A stretch of DNA of 64,000 bases from DATKEJ01 sp963768715 (GTDB lineage Bacteria > Bacteroidota > Rhodothermia > Rhodothermales > DATKEJ01), in the NCBI GenBank assembly GCA_963768715.1, contig CAVYJC010000007.1:1-64000 (forward strand), written 5' to 3'. This document shows, one piece after another, positions 25,864 to 34,875 of the stretch. Position numbers and translations under genes: made by a program. The notes beneath the pieces are model-generated. The model saw nothing but the letters and a program-made list of their open reading frames with translations, was not told the origin of the DNA and searched no databases. Each line of letters starts with the position of its first letter. The stretch's first letter is position 1.

Positions 25864-25887
25864 GTTAGCAATTAGCAATTAGCAATT
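25864..25887. repeat. Heptamer array GTTAGCA/ATTAGCA, 3 units
   Basis: GTTAGCA, ATTAGCA, ATTAGCA, ATT, ending 1-2 bp before the ATG of the catalase-related gene. There is no room for a Shine-Dalgarno site outside the array. Confidence 0.8.
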
Positions 25888-25888
25888 C

Positions 25889-26866
25889 ATGTACTCCATT
25901 CCCGACTGGCAGCGCGATCTCCGATTCCTCGGTGGGAGCCGGGACGCCGAACAGGCACTCATCGACAAGTACGAGATTGAGATACGAACGGTCGCCAGAA
26001 CGTCCGGAGTGGACAACGGGGTCATCATGCGTGCGCAGCACGCCAAGATGCTGGCCGGTTTCAGCAGTGCCTCGTTTCGTATCGCCTCTGACGTTCCCGA
26101 GGATCTGCAAGTGGGTTTCCTCACGCCGGACGCCAAATACAAATCCGAGGTTCGATTCTCGAATGCCGCCAGCAGCGTTGCCGCATCAGACGCAAAGTCC
26201 GATTTGCGAGGCGTCGCTTTTCGTGTCCTTCTCGGCCACGACGAGCAGATCGATTTCCTGATGACAAATGCCAATCGGCATCACGCACGGGATGCCGAAG
26301 AAGCCATGGCAACGACAGTAGCTTTTGCCGTGAACGGTCCCTTGCGCAAACTTCGGGGAATACTCCGGCTTGCGCGACGGGTTGGCGTCTCCGCCGCGTT
26401 TCGAATTGTCCGGACACTTAAGGCACAGATGTCCGTTCCGGTTGAAAGCATCGCGACCGAAACATTCTACAGCCGAGCCCCGCTTGTCATCGGATCGACG
26501 GCCGTCAAATACAGGCTCCGTCCGACGGTGAGCAAATCCAGTCACCCGCGGGCCGAGGCGGATCTCAGTTCCGAACTGTTGAGCCGTCTGAAATCCGGAG
26601 ACGTGACGTTTGATTTTCAAGTCCAGCTCTATGTGGACAAGAATCTGACCCCGGTTGAAGATGCGACCGTCGAATGGGAAGCGCCCTTCATCACGATCGC
26701 GACGCTCACTATCCCTCATGAAAGCGAGAGTGACATAAGGATCGAGCGGCAGGCATTCAATCCGTGGAACGTCCCCTCCGACGATTTCACTCCGATAGGG
26801 AGCATGAACAGAGCGCGCCTTCGCGTGTATGAAGCGAGCGCATCCCTGCGTGCCGCCGGACTCTAG
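25889..26866 (+). CDS. Catalase-related hemoprotein (fatty-acid hydroperoxide-metabolising type)
   Basis: A 325-residue short member of the catalase superfamily. Visible heme-site features are distal His51 in RAQHAKM, EVRFSNA (about 87-93), DLRGVAFRV, distal Asn127 in DFLMTNANRHH, and the proximal Tyr314 in RLRVY (RxxxY). True catalases are about 480 residues or more; short forms include coral allene oxide synthase and cyanobacterial hydroperoxide lyase, which act on fatty-acid hydroperoxides. It is followed 46 bp later by a fatty-acid alpha-dioxygenase homologue and then a lipase, which supports the hydroperoxide-metabolising role. Confidence 0.85.
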   Translation: MYSIPDWQRDLRFLGGSRDAEQALIDKYEIEIRTVARTSGVDNGVIMRAQHAKMLAGFSSASFRIASDVPEDLQVGFLTPDAKYKSEVRFSNAASSVAASDAKSDLRGVAFRVLLGHDEQIDFLMTNANRHHARDAEEAMATTVAFAVNGPLRKLRGILRLARRVGVSAAFRIVRTLKAQMSVPVESIATETFYSRAPLVIGSTAVKYRLRPTVSKSSHPRAEADLSSELLSRLKSGDVTFDFQVQLYVDKNLTPVEDATVEWEAPFITIATLTIPHESESDIRIERQAFNPWNVPSDDFTPIGSMNRARLRVYEASASLRAAGL

Positions 26867-26912
26867 CTCTCTGGATCGGCACAACCAACCAACTTTCAGG
26901 CTCCGAAACGTG

Positions 26913-29266
26913 ATGTCAAATCAGGCGATCAACCTCCTCGAGGAAGGGAAATTCGAAGAGGCCATCAAGGTACTGACTTCAGACGGAAACCGGCGGGAGG
27001 ACGGCGAAACGGATGCCCTGCTGGGCCTGGCCCATTTTCAGTTGGGCCGGTATGCCGAAGCAGCAGACTATTATTCTGCCGCCGTGCGGAGTCACCCTGA
27101 TAATGCAGATTGGGAAGCGATGCGTCTCCTGGCCGCGCAGAATGCAGTGGCGGAGGTCAACGTCGACGTGCCGGACGTGCACTTCTTCGATCGATCCGTT
27201 CTCCTCGCGCGACCGGACCTCCCAGCGGGCGAGCTGCCTCCGAAGCCTCCTCCCGCACCGCGCCCCCGGCTCACGACCCGTGCCCGCATCCTTCTCGGCA
27301 ACGCCCTCGGAACCGTGTTTTCAGTTTCAATGCACGGCCTGACGACCTTGTGGGGCAACCTGGTGGGCTACTCCGACGAGGTATGGACGAACTGGTATCG
27401 TCGTCCGCAAATGCTTGGTATTCTTACCCTTGCATATATGCGCGAGCGCCTGAACAGCCACAACCTGAAATCGACCTACCCGGATGGATCACTCATCGGA
27501 TTTCAGGACCCAGGGCAGACTCCGCCGGAAGGCGTGACACACTTCCGGACGGCCAACGGGAGTTGGAACAATCTCTCGAATCCGATGGAAGGCGCTGCCG
27601 GCACGCGTTTCCCGAGAAACGTCTCGAATACCGTGATCCGTCCGGAGACCGGCGAGCAGCTCCTGACTCCCAATCCGCGCACCATCAGCCGGCTGCTGCT
27701 CACGCGGGGTGAGAAGATGAAAGAAGTCCCGTTCCTGAATCTCCTCGCAGCGTCGTGGATCCAGTTCGAGAACCACGACTGGATTACGCACGGTGAAATG
27801 CTCAGGCGCGAGACCCATGAAATACCGTTGCCGGCAGACGACCCGGCCCGGCGACGCTATCACCAGACAAAACTGTTCGTCGGAAAGACGCAGCCCGATC
27901 CCACCCGCGGTGCGGACAGTGAGAAGACCCCGGTCACCTTCATCAATGAAGTGACCCACTGGTGGGATTGCTCTCAGATTTATGGGAGCGATCAGAAAAC
28001 CGTCGATCGTCTCCGCAGCGGTGTCGGTGGAAAACTGCGGCTCACCGATGGCGGACTGCTGCCGCTGGGCGGAAAGGGCGTGGAAGACACGGGTATGGTG
28101 CGTAATTGGTGGCTGGGGCTCTCGATGCTGCACACCCTGTTCGCACGCGAACACAACGCGATTTGCGACCATCTTTCGGAGCACTATCCGGATTGGGATG
28201 ACAAGCGCCTCTTCAACGTTGCCCGGCTGATCAATGCGGCCGTGACGGCCAAGATCCATTCGGTCGAATGGACGCCGGCTGTGCTTCCGAATCCGGGACT
28301 CGATATGGGCCTCAACGCCAACTGGTTTGGCATCCTGACAAACCTGCTGCGTTCGCCGGCCAATAGAAAAACGGTTGCGGACATCAACGTGCGAAATCCG
28401 GAGATGGGTGGCGTGGTAGGGAATCCGATAGACAAACACGGATCACCGTTCGGGCTTACGGAAGAATTTGTCGAGGTGTATCGCCTTCACTCGTTCCTGC
28501 CGGAGGCGCTCAGACTGAAATCATCCGCCGGGGACGAAGAAGTGCCGTTCGTCCAGACCAGACAGGCCGGTTCGGCCAAGATTACAGCCCGAATCCCCAT
28601 GGCCGACCTCTTCCATTCGTTTGGCACGCAGCACCCGGGTCAGCTCGTCCTAAACAACTTCCCGCACTTCATGCAGGAAATGAGCATCCCCGGGAATCCC
28701 CTGTTCGACATGGGCGCCGTCGACATTCTGCGAGCGAGAGAACGGGGCGTGCCGCGCTACAACGAATTCCGCCGCCAGCTCGGATTGAAACCGATTCGAA
28801 CTTTCGACGACCTTTTCAACCCATCCCTGGAAGGAAGCCGCGCCGGCGAATCGTTCCGATTCTGAAGGAGCTTTATGGAGACGATCCAGAGGCCGTCGAA
28901 AAGCTCGATCTGCTCATCGGTACGCTCTCGGAGGAGAACAGACCAACCGGATTCGGCTTCGGGGAAACGATGTTTCAGATATTCATCCTCAACGCAACGC
29001 GCCGGCTCCAGGCCGATCGTTTCTATACGGACTGTTACACGGAGGAATACTATACTGCCGAAGGTCTGGAATGGATCGATCGCGCAACGATGAAATCAGT
29101 CCTTCTCAGACACTATCCGGAACTCGCGAAAACGGGGTTGGCAAACGTCACGAACGCCTTCGAACCGTGGGACGATACCGAGACACTGGATCCGGCCCGA
29201 CATCCGCTCAGAAAATTCAATCCGGTATTGAAACGTGATCCGTGGCGTGGAGACAAGTATCGCTGA
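26913..29266 (+). CDS. TPR-containing fatty-acid alpha-dioxygenase-like heme peroxidase, one apparent frameshift
   Basis: Starts at ATG 26913. Residues about 1-75 are TPR-like (NLLEEGKFEEAIKVL, LGLAHFQLGRYAEAADYYSAA). The rest matches plant alpha-DOX/cyclooxygenase-type heme dioxygenases: distal His about 288 in ENHDWITH, HWWDCSQIYGSDQ, FAREHNAICDHL, the catalytic Tyr523 and proximal His526 in VYRLHSFLPEAL, and RERGVPRYNEFRR. The frame breaks near 28830-28860; the C-terminus resumes as LKELYGDDPEAVEKLDLLIG and ends with RRLQADRFYTDCY, EGLEWIDR. Alpha-DOX oxygenates fatty acids at C-2. No signal peptide. Confidence 0.85.
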
Positions 29267-29276
29267 ATCAACCCCT

Positions 29277-30518
29277 ATGCCCAAACTCCTCGGATCCACC
29301 TTCTTCACAGAGGGCGACGACATCAAAACGCTTCTCGACGATCTCCGATCGAAATGCGATGGGAAGATGTACTCGGACGTCATTGACGACGTCGGACACC
29401 AGTACATCGATCTGGTCATGGAGGGAGGCGGGATGCTGGCGCCGGCCCTCGGAGGCTACACGTACGTCCTCGAACAAATGGGCCTCCGCTTTCTCCGGAT
29501 CGGCGGGGCGTCCGGCGGTTCCATAAACGCACTCTTCCTGGCCGTCCTCGGCAGTGCATCCGAAGAGAAAGCCGAACGCGCACTGGCGGAAATAGCAGAC
29601 TACGACTTCGTGGGCCTGCTCGATGGAGACCGGGACGCCCGAAAGGTGGTCGACTCTCTTATCGAGCGCCGAAGCTGGCTGTCAACGGGTATGGCCTTCG
29701 TACAGGCGTGGGACACGCTGGAGGAACAACTCGGCCTCATGCCTGGAGACAACCTCTACGGTTGGCTGGCGGGCGTCGTGCGCCGGGCCGGGATCGAAAC
29801 TACCGGCCAGATGAAGGACCGGATGTGGCCGACGGATGTGAAGCTCAGCCTTAGAGACGGCACGCCCCTCGATCGTCGACATCTGAAACCCACACTCGCC
29901 GTCGTGGCTAGTGATTTGACGACCCAGAGCCGCGTTGTGTTACCGCGCATGGCCCCGCTTTATTGGGATGACCCCGACAGCATCAATCCAGCCCTATTTG
30001 TCAGAGCTTCTGTTTCTATTCCTTTCTTTTTCAAACCCTTACGTATAGATAATTTACCATCTGGAAGTGAGGCAGAGGCGAATTGGAAACGATTCGCCGG
30101 TTATTCGGGCCCGATCCCGAAAAGCTGCGTACTCGTCGACGGCGGCGTAATGTCCAATTTCCCCGTCGATTTGTTTCACCAGCGAGCGGGAATTCCGCGG
30201 GCGCCCACCTTCGGCGTGAAGCTTGGAATCGATCGTCAGCAATTCGTCGACAAGCCCTTGAATCTTCTCGGGGCGGTTTTCAACTCGGCCAGGCACTCAC
30301 TCGACTCCAACTTTATCGCGCGAAATCCCGATTATCGAAGACTCGTCGCCAACATCGACACGCGGCCCCATCACTGGCTGGATTTTTCGCTCGACCCTGA
30401 AGAGCGTCGCGACCTGTTCATGAAGGGGGCGCAGACGGCCAGAGACTTTCTCTTACAGTTCGATTGGCACGCATACAAGGTTGTGCGCGGCGAGCTGGCC
30501 AAAACGAATGCATTGTGA
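29277..30518 (+). CDS. Patatin-like phospholipase/acyl hydrolase
   Basis: A 413-residue patatin-fold protein from ATG 29277, 10 nt after the dioxygenase stop. It has the oxyanion segment LVMEGGGMLAPALGG, nucleophile Ser79 in GGASGGS and the dyad Asp in LVDGGVMSNFP. The usual positively charged residue after GGG is replaced by Met-Leu. Patatins release fatty acids from membrane lipids, so this enzyme could supply the substrate for the neighbouring dioxygenase. Position and strand suggest one operon of catalase-related protein, dioxygenase and lipase. Confidence 0.9.
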   Translation: MPKLLGSTFFTEGDDIKTLLDDLRSKCDGKMYSDVIDDVGHQYIDLVMEGGGMLAPALGGYTYVLEQMGLRFLRIGGASGGSINALFLAVLGSASEEKAERALAEIADYDFVGLLDGDRDARKVVDSLIERRSWLSTGMAFVQAWDTLEEQLGLMPGDNLYGWLAGVVRRAGIETTGQMKDRMWPTDVKLSLRDGTPLDRRHLKPTLAVVASDLTTQSRVVLPRMAPLYWDDPDSINPALFVRASVSIPFFFKPLRIDNLPSGSEAEANWKRFAGYSGPIPKSCVLVDGGVMSNFPVDLFHQRAGIPRAPTFGVKLGIDRQQFVDKPLNLLGAVFNSARHSLDSNFIARNPDYRRLVANIDTRPHHWLDFSLDPEERRDLFMKGAQTARDFLLQFDWHAYKVVRGELAKTNAL

Positions 30519-30531
30519 CCTACAGAAACCG

Positions 30532-32129
30532 ATGAGATTCTTACTTACACTCGTCCTTGGAACGTTCACATTGGGCCAACTGGCGGCCCAGGAATTGCAC
30601 CACGCCCTTTCCATGACCCTGGATAACCGGTGGAGCGTCGGTGACGGTCTGGGTGAGAAAGCCTTTCTGGTTAGCCTCCAGGGCCTTGCGAATCGCGAAG
30701 CCCCCAATCTGTACTTCGTGTACCCGCCTGAATGGCCGTACTCCTTCCCCGGCCCGTTCAAGGACTACCTGTCGAGCAAGTACCAATATGAGTTCGAGGA
30801 GATCTCCGGAGTCGACGAAGCCCTCGATCGCTTTCGCGACAAAGTGAAGGGCTATGTGGTGTGGGACGGGGCCGTCCGTACCTCGCTCATCGTGTCCTTC
30901 ACGACAGCCGGACTGGAGGACGCAGTCGTCGTCTCCGAAGATCTTATTCCTCTCGTTGAGAAAGCGGGCATCCCCATGGTCGAGGACTTCCGCGGCAGGT
31001 TTACCGGGTGGTCGGATGACCAGATTTACTCGTGGGCGCACGACGCCTACTGGGATCGGGTCAGCCACGACTTCCTGATATATATCGGAGGTCCGGCACG
31101 CGAGCGGATGGAGGCCGGAATCGCCGACATGGCCGTCATGAAGCGCGCCTTCGCGACCGATCTCTCGGCTGATCCCGCCGACACATTGGAGTATCAACTC
31201 GGCGATCGGATTTTCGGCGAGATGAATCCATGGGCATTCGTCCTCGGATGGCATTCGTACGGAAAGGATCTGGAAGGACAATACATCACCCAGATGTCCC
31301 GCCACACCCTACGACAGGAAGGCCTCAACACGTTTCCGAACATGAGCTTCCTGACTCACATTAAGCTCCGTGAAGGCTACCGGTTCAAGAATCACCATAA
31401 CGTAGCGCCCGACAGCACCCTCGTACCCGAGGCCAAGGTATACCTGACCTGTGTTCAGACCGATGGGCTGGGTCTGGGTGCCTGGTTCAAGCCGGGTCGG
31501 GGAGAAATCCCCTACGCCTGGGAGACGGCTGACGGCATTTCCCTGGAGCTGTTTCCCGTCCTGCTCGAGTACTTCTATGAGACGGCTTTGCCGAACGACT
31601 ATTTCATGGGCGCCCTGTCCGGTCCGAACTACATGTATCCAAAATCGATTCCGCGCGACAAGCTTCCGGAAGTCGTCTCACGCGCTCGCGAACAGATGGA
31701 CCTCATGGATCTGCAGGTCTTTGGCATCATGGATTACACGGAGGGCAATCGCTACCACGGCAACATCGACGTGCCGAAATATGTAGTCGACGCCTACTAC
31801 AAGGGCATGCCGGATATCCTTGGGTTCATCAACGGATACGGTCCCGCAAACACGAGTGATTTCAGAGACGGCGTGCCGTTCCTCTCCTACGACTACTACC
31901 TGTCGGCTGGGCGACCGGAGGATGACGCCAGCCAGGATCTTCAGGAGTTGATCAATTTGAATCCGCAGCGCCCCTACTTCCTCGCTGTCCACGTTCGGGA
32001 GAATAGCGACATCTCTCGCGTCCGGGACATCCTCGACGGACTCGGACCGGAAGTCAGGTCGTCCCGCTTGACGTGTTCATGAAGCTGGCGGCGGCGCAGC
32101 CCACGTTCCGAACGAATTACCTGGAATAG
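30532..32129 (+). CDS. GxGYxYP-family secreted protein, one apparent frameshift near the end
   Basis: About 530 residues from ATG 30532 with a signal peptide ending LAAQ. The family motif appears as GPNYMYP (third Gly replaced by Asn), within FMGALSGPNYMYPKSIP. Other landmarks are SLQGLANREAPNLYFVYP and FGIMDYTEGNRYHGN. The family is found with carbohydrate-active genes and is suspected to be a glycoside hydrolase; no activity can be claimed. A missing base at about 32053 breaks the last 25 residues; the restored end is DVFMKLAAAQPTFRTNYLE with TAG at 32127-32129, touching the next heptamer array. Confidence 0.82.
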
Positions 32130-32156
32130 TCCGGGGTCCGACGTCTAAAGTCCGAG
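32129..32156. repeat. Heptamer array GTCCGRG, 4 units, at a stop codon
   Basis: GTCCGGG, GTCCGAC, GTCTAAA, GTCCGAG; the first G is the last base of the restored TAG stop of the GxGYxYP gene. The rest of the gap to 32319 contains degenerate TTCGA-rich pieces only. Confidence 0.7.
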
Positions 32157-32319
32157 TTCGGTCCGGCGTCAAGCACCTTGGCCGGCATTCTTCCTGCCGA
32201 CCGAATCCAGGAATATCTGGGATCCGTTCGATGTTCGAACTCGAGGTTCGGGTGCGCACCAACGGGGTAATCCTCGTCCGAACTGGTATCACTCCTTACT
32301 TCGACCTTCGAACCACGAA

Positions 32320-32625
32320 CTAGTCAAGCATAAACCTGGGATCGCCCCAGCCCGGTCCGCCTTCGTACGCGAGGTAGCGCAGTTCGACTCGGTCGGCGTC
32401 TACCCTCTTGACGAGAAGCCTCAGATCGTCCGCCATGCCAAGGATTTCATCGGTGAGTATTTCCGCGTTCATGGGATGACGGACGATGATTCGTCCCACC
32501 GGCTCGTCGTACATCATGTCCACCACCTCGATGCCTGCGAAATCCACGAGTCTCCTCTTTAAGGCAACCAGGATATAGTACGTTGGCGAGAGCACGACTA
32601 TTTCCGTGGTACCGGGAAGCTGCAT
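32320..32625 (-). CDS. Hypothetical protein, 101 residues
   Basis: A compact acidic protein (MQLPGTTEIVVLSPTYYILV, then DEPVGRIIVRHPMNAEILTDEILGMADDLRLLVKRVDADRVELRY as landmarks in separate parts). It is probably cytoplasmic with an alternating strand/helix pattern. No family recognised. It is isolated between the GxGYxYP gene and the DUF434 locus; codon use looks ordinary for the region, so it is likely real. Confidence 0.55.
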   Translation of the reverse strand: MQLPGTTEIVVLSPTYYILVALKRRLVDFAGIEVVDMMYDEPVGRIIVRHPMNAEILTDEILGMADDLRLLVKRVDADRVELRYLAYEGGPGWGDPRFMLD

Positions 32626-32763
32626 TTTGGCTAGGGATGTCCTTTACGAGGTTTGTCGAAGATACGCCCTGTAGGGTCCGCGGTCCGTCAAGCGGCGCAG
32701 GGAAACACCAAGTCCGACAACGTCGGGCGGCGGCGTGTCACGCGACTGACCCGACCGAGTACG

Positions 32764-33482
32764 TCAGGTTCGCAGGTCTACCACCCACGGTTGGCTCTCA
32801 CAATGTGCAATCACGCCATCCGCGAGATTGATCCAACGGACGTTGCCATCCAGTATGCGAGAATCGGAGGTTACGATCGGATACGCGGATTGCATCAACG
32901 CGGCGTCAACATCGTTGCGCAACTCCACTTCCCAGCGTTGTTTTTGCGCCTCGGCATATTCCCGCAGGACGGTCGCGAGCCGACCGGAGTTGGAGACGGG
33001 ACTGTCCAGAAGCCATTTGACATGGACGCTGCCGATTCTTGCCCACGAACGCGAGGCAATCAACTCGATAGCCGCCAGTGTCTCGTCGACCTTTCTGTAG
33101 GAGCCGTGCACGCTCGCCAGGTCGCGGATCGCCCCGTCGCGGCATTTGAGGAGCACGCCACCCGAGAGCGCGGCTTCGATGGTAACGATCAGGTTGAATC
33201 CGTCGATGACGAGGCTCTCGTTAACGGAATCCAGGCCCACCTCCGATCCTTCACGACGCTTGACTGCTTCATCCGATGCTGCAGCCCGTCGCACCGCAAC
33301 ACGCTGGCGCGCCACGAGCTGTGCCGGTCTCCGACAACCTTAATGCCGCATCGATGGCATAGTCGCGGCTCAGCAGCCATGACAGCTCGGATACAGCTCG
33401 CCCGCAGCGATTCGAGCATGTCGTAGCCGAAGATTTTGGCATCTTTGGGATGCGGGCCGCGGTGTTTTCGTCGGTCAGGCAC
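32764..33482 (-). pseudogene. DUF434-family gene broken by about three frameshifts
   Basis: The C-terminal 180 residues are intact and clearly DUF434: QRVAVRRAAASDEAVKRR, VIDGFNLIVTIEAALSGGVLL, RDLASVHGSYRKVDET, KWLLDSPVSNSGRL and IVTSDSRILD. The N-terminus is scattered over three frames: PDRRKHRGPHPKDAKIFG from a GTG at 33482, AVSELSWLLSRDYAIDAALRL in a second frame, and VGDRHS back in the first. At least three indels lie between 33315 and 33440. Function of the family is unknown. Real decay or a low-quality stretch of sequence are both possible. Confidence 0.75.
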
Positions 33483-33490
33483 ATCCTAAT

Positions 33491-33518
33491 TTCAAACACC
33501 GAACTTCAAACACCAAAC
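33491..33518. repeat. Heptamer array TTCAAAC/ACCRAAC, 4 units; left half of an inverted pair
   Basis: TTCAAAC, ACCGAAC, TTCAAAC, ACCAAAC, 8 bp upstream of the DUF434 start. Confidence 0.85.
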
Positions 33519-33607
33519 ATTGCATCCCGGCAAATGCCGTCGGATCGCGAAGTCCAATACGACAATCCTCGAGATTCAGAACGGCCGACGTGAACGTCAG
33601 TCGTCAT

Positions 33608-33638
33608 GTTTGGTGTTTGAAGTTTGGTGTCTGAAGTT
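33608..33638. repeat. Heptamer array GTTTGGT/GTTTGAA, 4 units; right half of an inverted pair
   Basis: GTTTGGT, GTTTGAA, GTTTGGT, GTCTGAA, GTT; the reverse complement of 33491-33518 across an 89-bp spacer. It overlaps the stop codon (complement of 33637-33639) of the DUF5602-like gene. Confidence 0.85.
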
Positions 33639-34587
33639 ATTTCTGTGGCGCCGGAGCTGCATCGGGCGGCGGCGGTGGCGGCACACGCGAATCCATCGCC
33701 CCAGGCGGAGAAGCTTCCCGGTGCTCAAATCCTTCGAGCGACACGCTGTAACCATCGCCCATGTCGTCCTTGCGAGCGCAGGACTGTGTCGGATAGTAAC
33801 CGGCCACCGCAACGCCCGCAGGCTGCTTGATCGGCGTGCACTTGTTGGCGCTCTCGAGGTAGTCCTTCGTCAGCATCTCCTCCCAGAAGGTGACCGCACC
33901 GTTGTACGCGCCGTAAACAAACGAGTGCGTCCAGGGCACACCGTGGAACTCTTCGCCCGTCACATCGACCAGGTGATTCCCCATCGCGGGTGCCACAGCC
34001 CCTACATCCTTGAATTCCGGCGGCGCATAATTCGCCGGCACCGTCTTCTGGGCAATCTTGAATTCGTCACAATCGACAAATTCCGGACCGCATCCACCTT
34101 CATGGATAGCGAATATCTGCTCGACCGGCGCCATCATGAAATGGACGTCGAAGTGGGGCACATCGTAGATGCCCGGTGGAATGTGACCAACCGGATTCCA
34201 GTTAAGCAGCACCCACTTGAAAGGCACGTCATCACGGCTCGCAATGTCAGACGGCAAGGCAATGACAAACTCGTGCGTCATCACGCACTCATCCGGCTTT
34301 TCGACCATGCCGTCTCCGTTCCGGTCGGCACAATGATGCATGTCCGTATGACCCGCCGGCGGCGACTGCAATCCGGCGGCGTCGAACTGCACACCGATAG
34401 CGCTCGGCGCACCTGAATCATCGAATTCGGCATACGTCGAAACCGAACCCTTCCCGAATGTGATCTTCGCACCCATGTCGCGCTTCTTCATATCCAGACT
34501 GCGCGCCGCGACAATGAACGTCAGCAGCACAATGCAAGAAAGAAGTGAAAGAATCGTGGCCTGGATCCGAGATCGTCTGGTAGACAT
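33637..34587 (-). CDS. DUF5602/TTHB210-like exported protein
   Basis: About 316 residues; ATG 34587 is chosen because GAGGAG lies 9 nt upstream. One N-terminal hydrophobic segment (ATILSLLSCIVLLTFIVAA) acts as signal or anchor. The TTHB210-like domain shows GVQFDAAGLQS, PHFDVHFMMAP, VPANYAPPEF and GEEFHGVPWTHSFVYGAYNG. The tail is Pro-rich (VPPPPPPDAAPAPQK) and ends in the heptamer array. The family is structurally characterised but has no assigned function. Confidence 0.78.
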   Translation of the reverse strand: MSTRRSRIQATILSLLSCIVLLTFIVAARSLDMKKRDMGAKITFGKGSVSTYAEFDDSGAPSAIGVQFDAAGLQSPPAGHTDMHHCADRNGDGMVEKPDECVMTHEFVIALPSDIASRDDVPFKWVLLNWNPVGHIPPGIYDVPHFDVHFMMAPVEQIFAIHEGGCGPEFVDCDEFKIAQKTVPANYAPPEFKDVGAVAPAMGNHLVDVTGEEFHGVPWTHSFVYGAYNGAVTFWEEMLTKDYLESANKCTPIKQPAGVAVAGYYPTQSCARKDDMGDGYSVSLEGFEHREASPPGAMDSRVPPPPPPDAAPAPQK

Positions 34588-34744
34588 AATCAGTCTCCTC
34601 TTCAATTGACTTCCGCGTAAGTCATTTGGTGGACAAAATGCCCGGCCGGCTACATGGTGGTACGGCGGACGGTAGCCGAGGAGGGTTTGCCCGTTTTTGG
34701 GCTAACCTTAAAGCTAATTTTTTTCAGGATGGAAGGCAAGAGGC

Positions 34745-34814
34745 TAATCTACTAATCCATAATTACTAATTACTAATTGCTAATTGCTGATCGATGATCG
34801 GTGATCGATGATTC
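34745..34814. repeat. Heptamer array CTAATTG/ATGATCG, 10 units with drift
   Basis: TAATCTA, CTAATCC, ATAATTA, CTAATTA, CTAATTG twice, CTGATCG, ATGATCG, GTGATCG, ATGATTC: ten units in perfect register. Confidence 0.88.
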
Positions 34815-34832
34815 CCCAAGGGGCCGGCACCT

Positions 34833-34874
34833 TCAATGACTAATGATCAATGACTAGTGACTAATGATTGGTGA
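34833..34874. repeat. Heptamer array TCAATGA/CTAATGA, 6 units, at a stop codon
   Basis: TCAATGA, CTAATGA, TCAATGA, CTAGTGA, CTAATGA, TTGGTGA. It ends 1 bp before the stop (complement of 34876-34878) of the choice-of-anchor B gene. Confidence 0.85.
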
Positions 34875-34875
34875 T

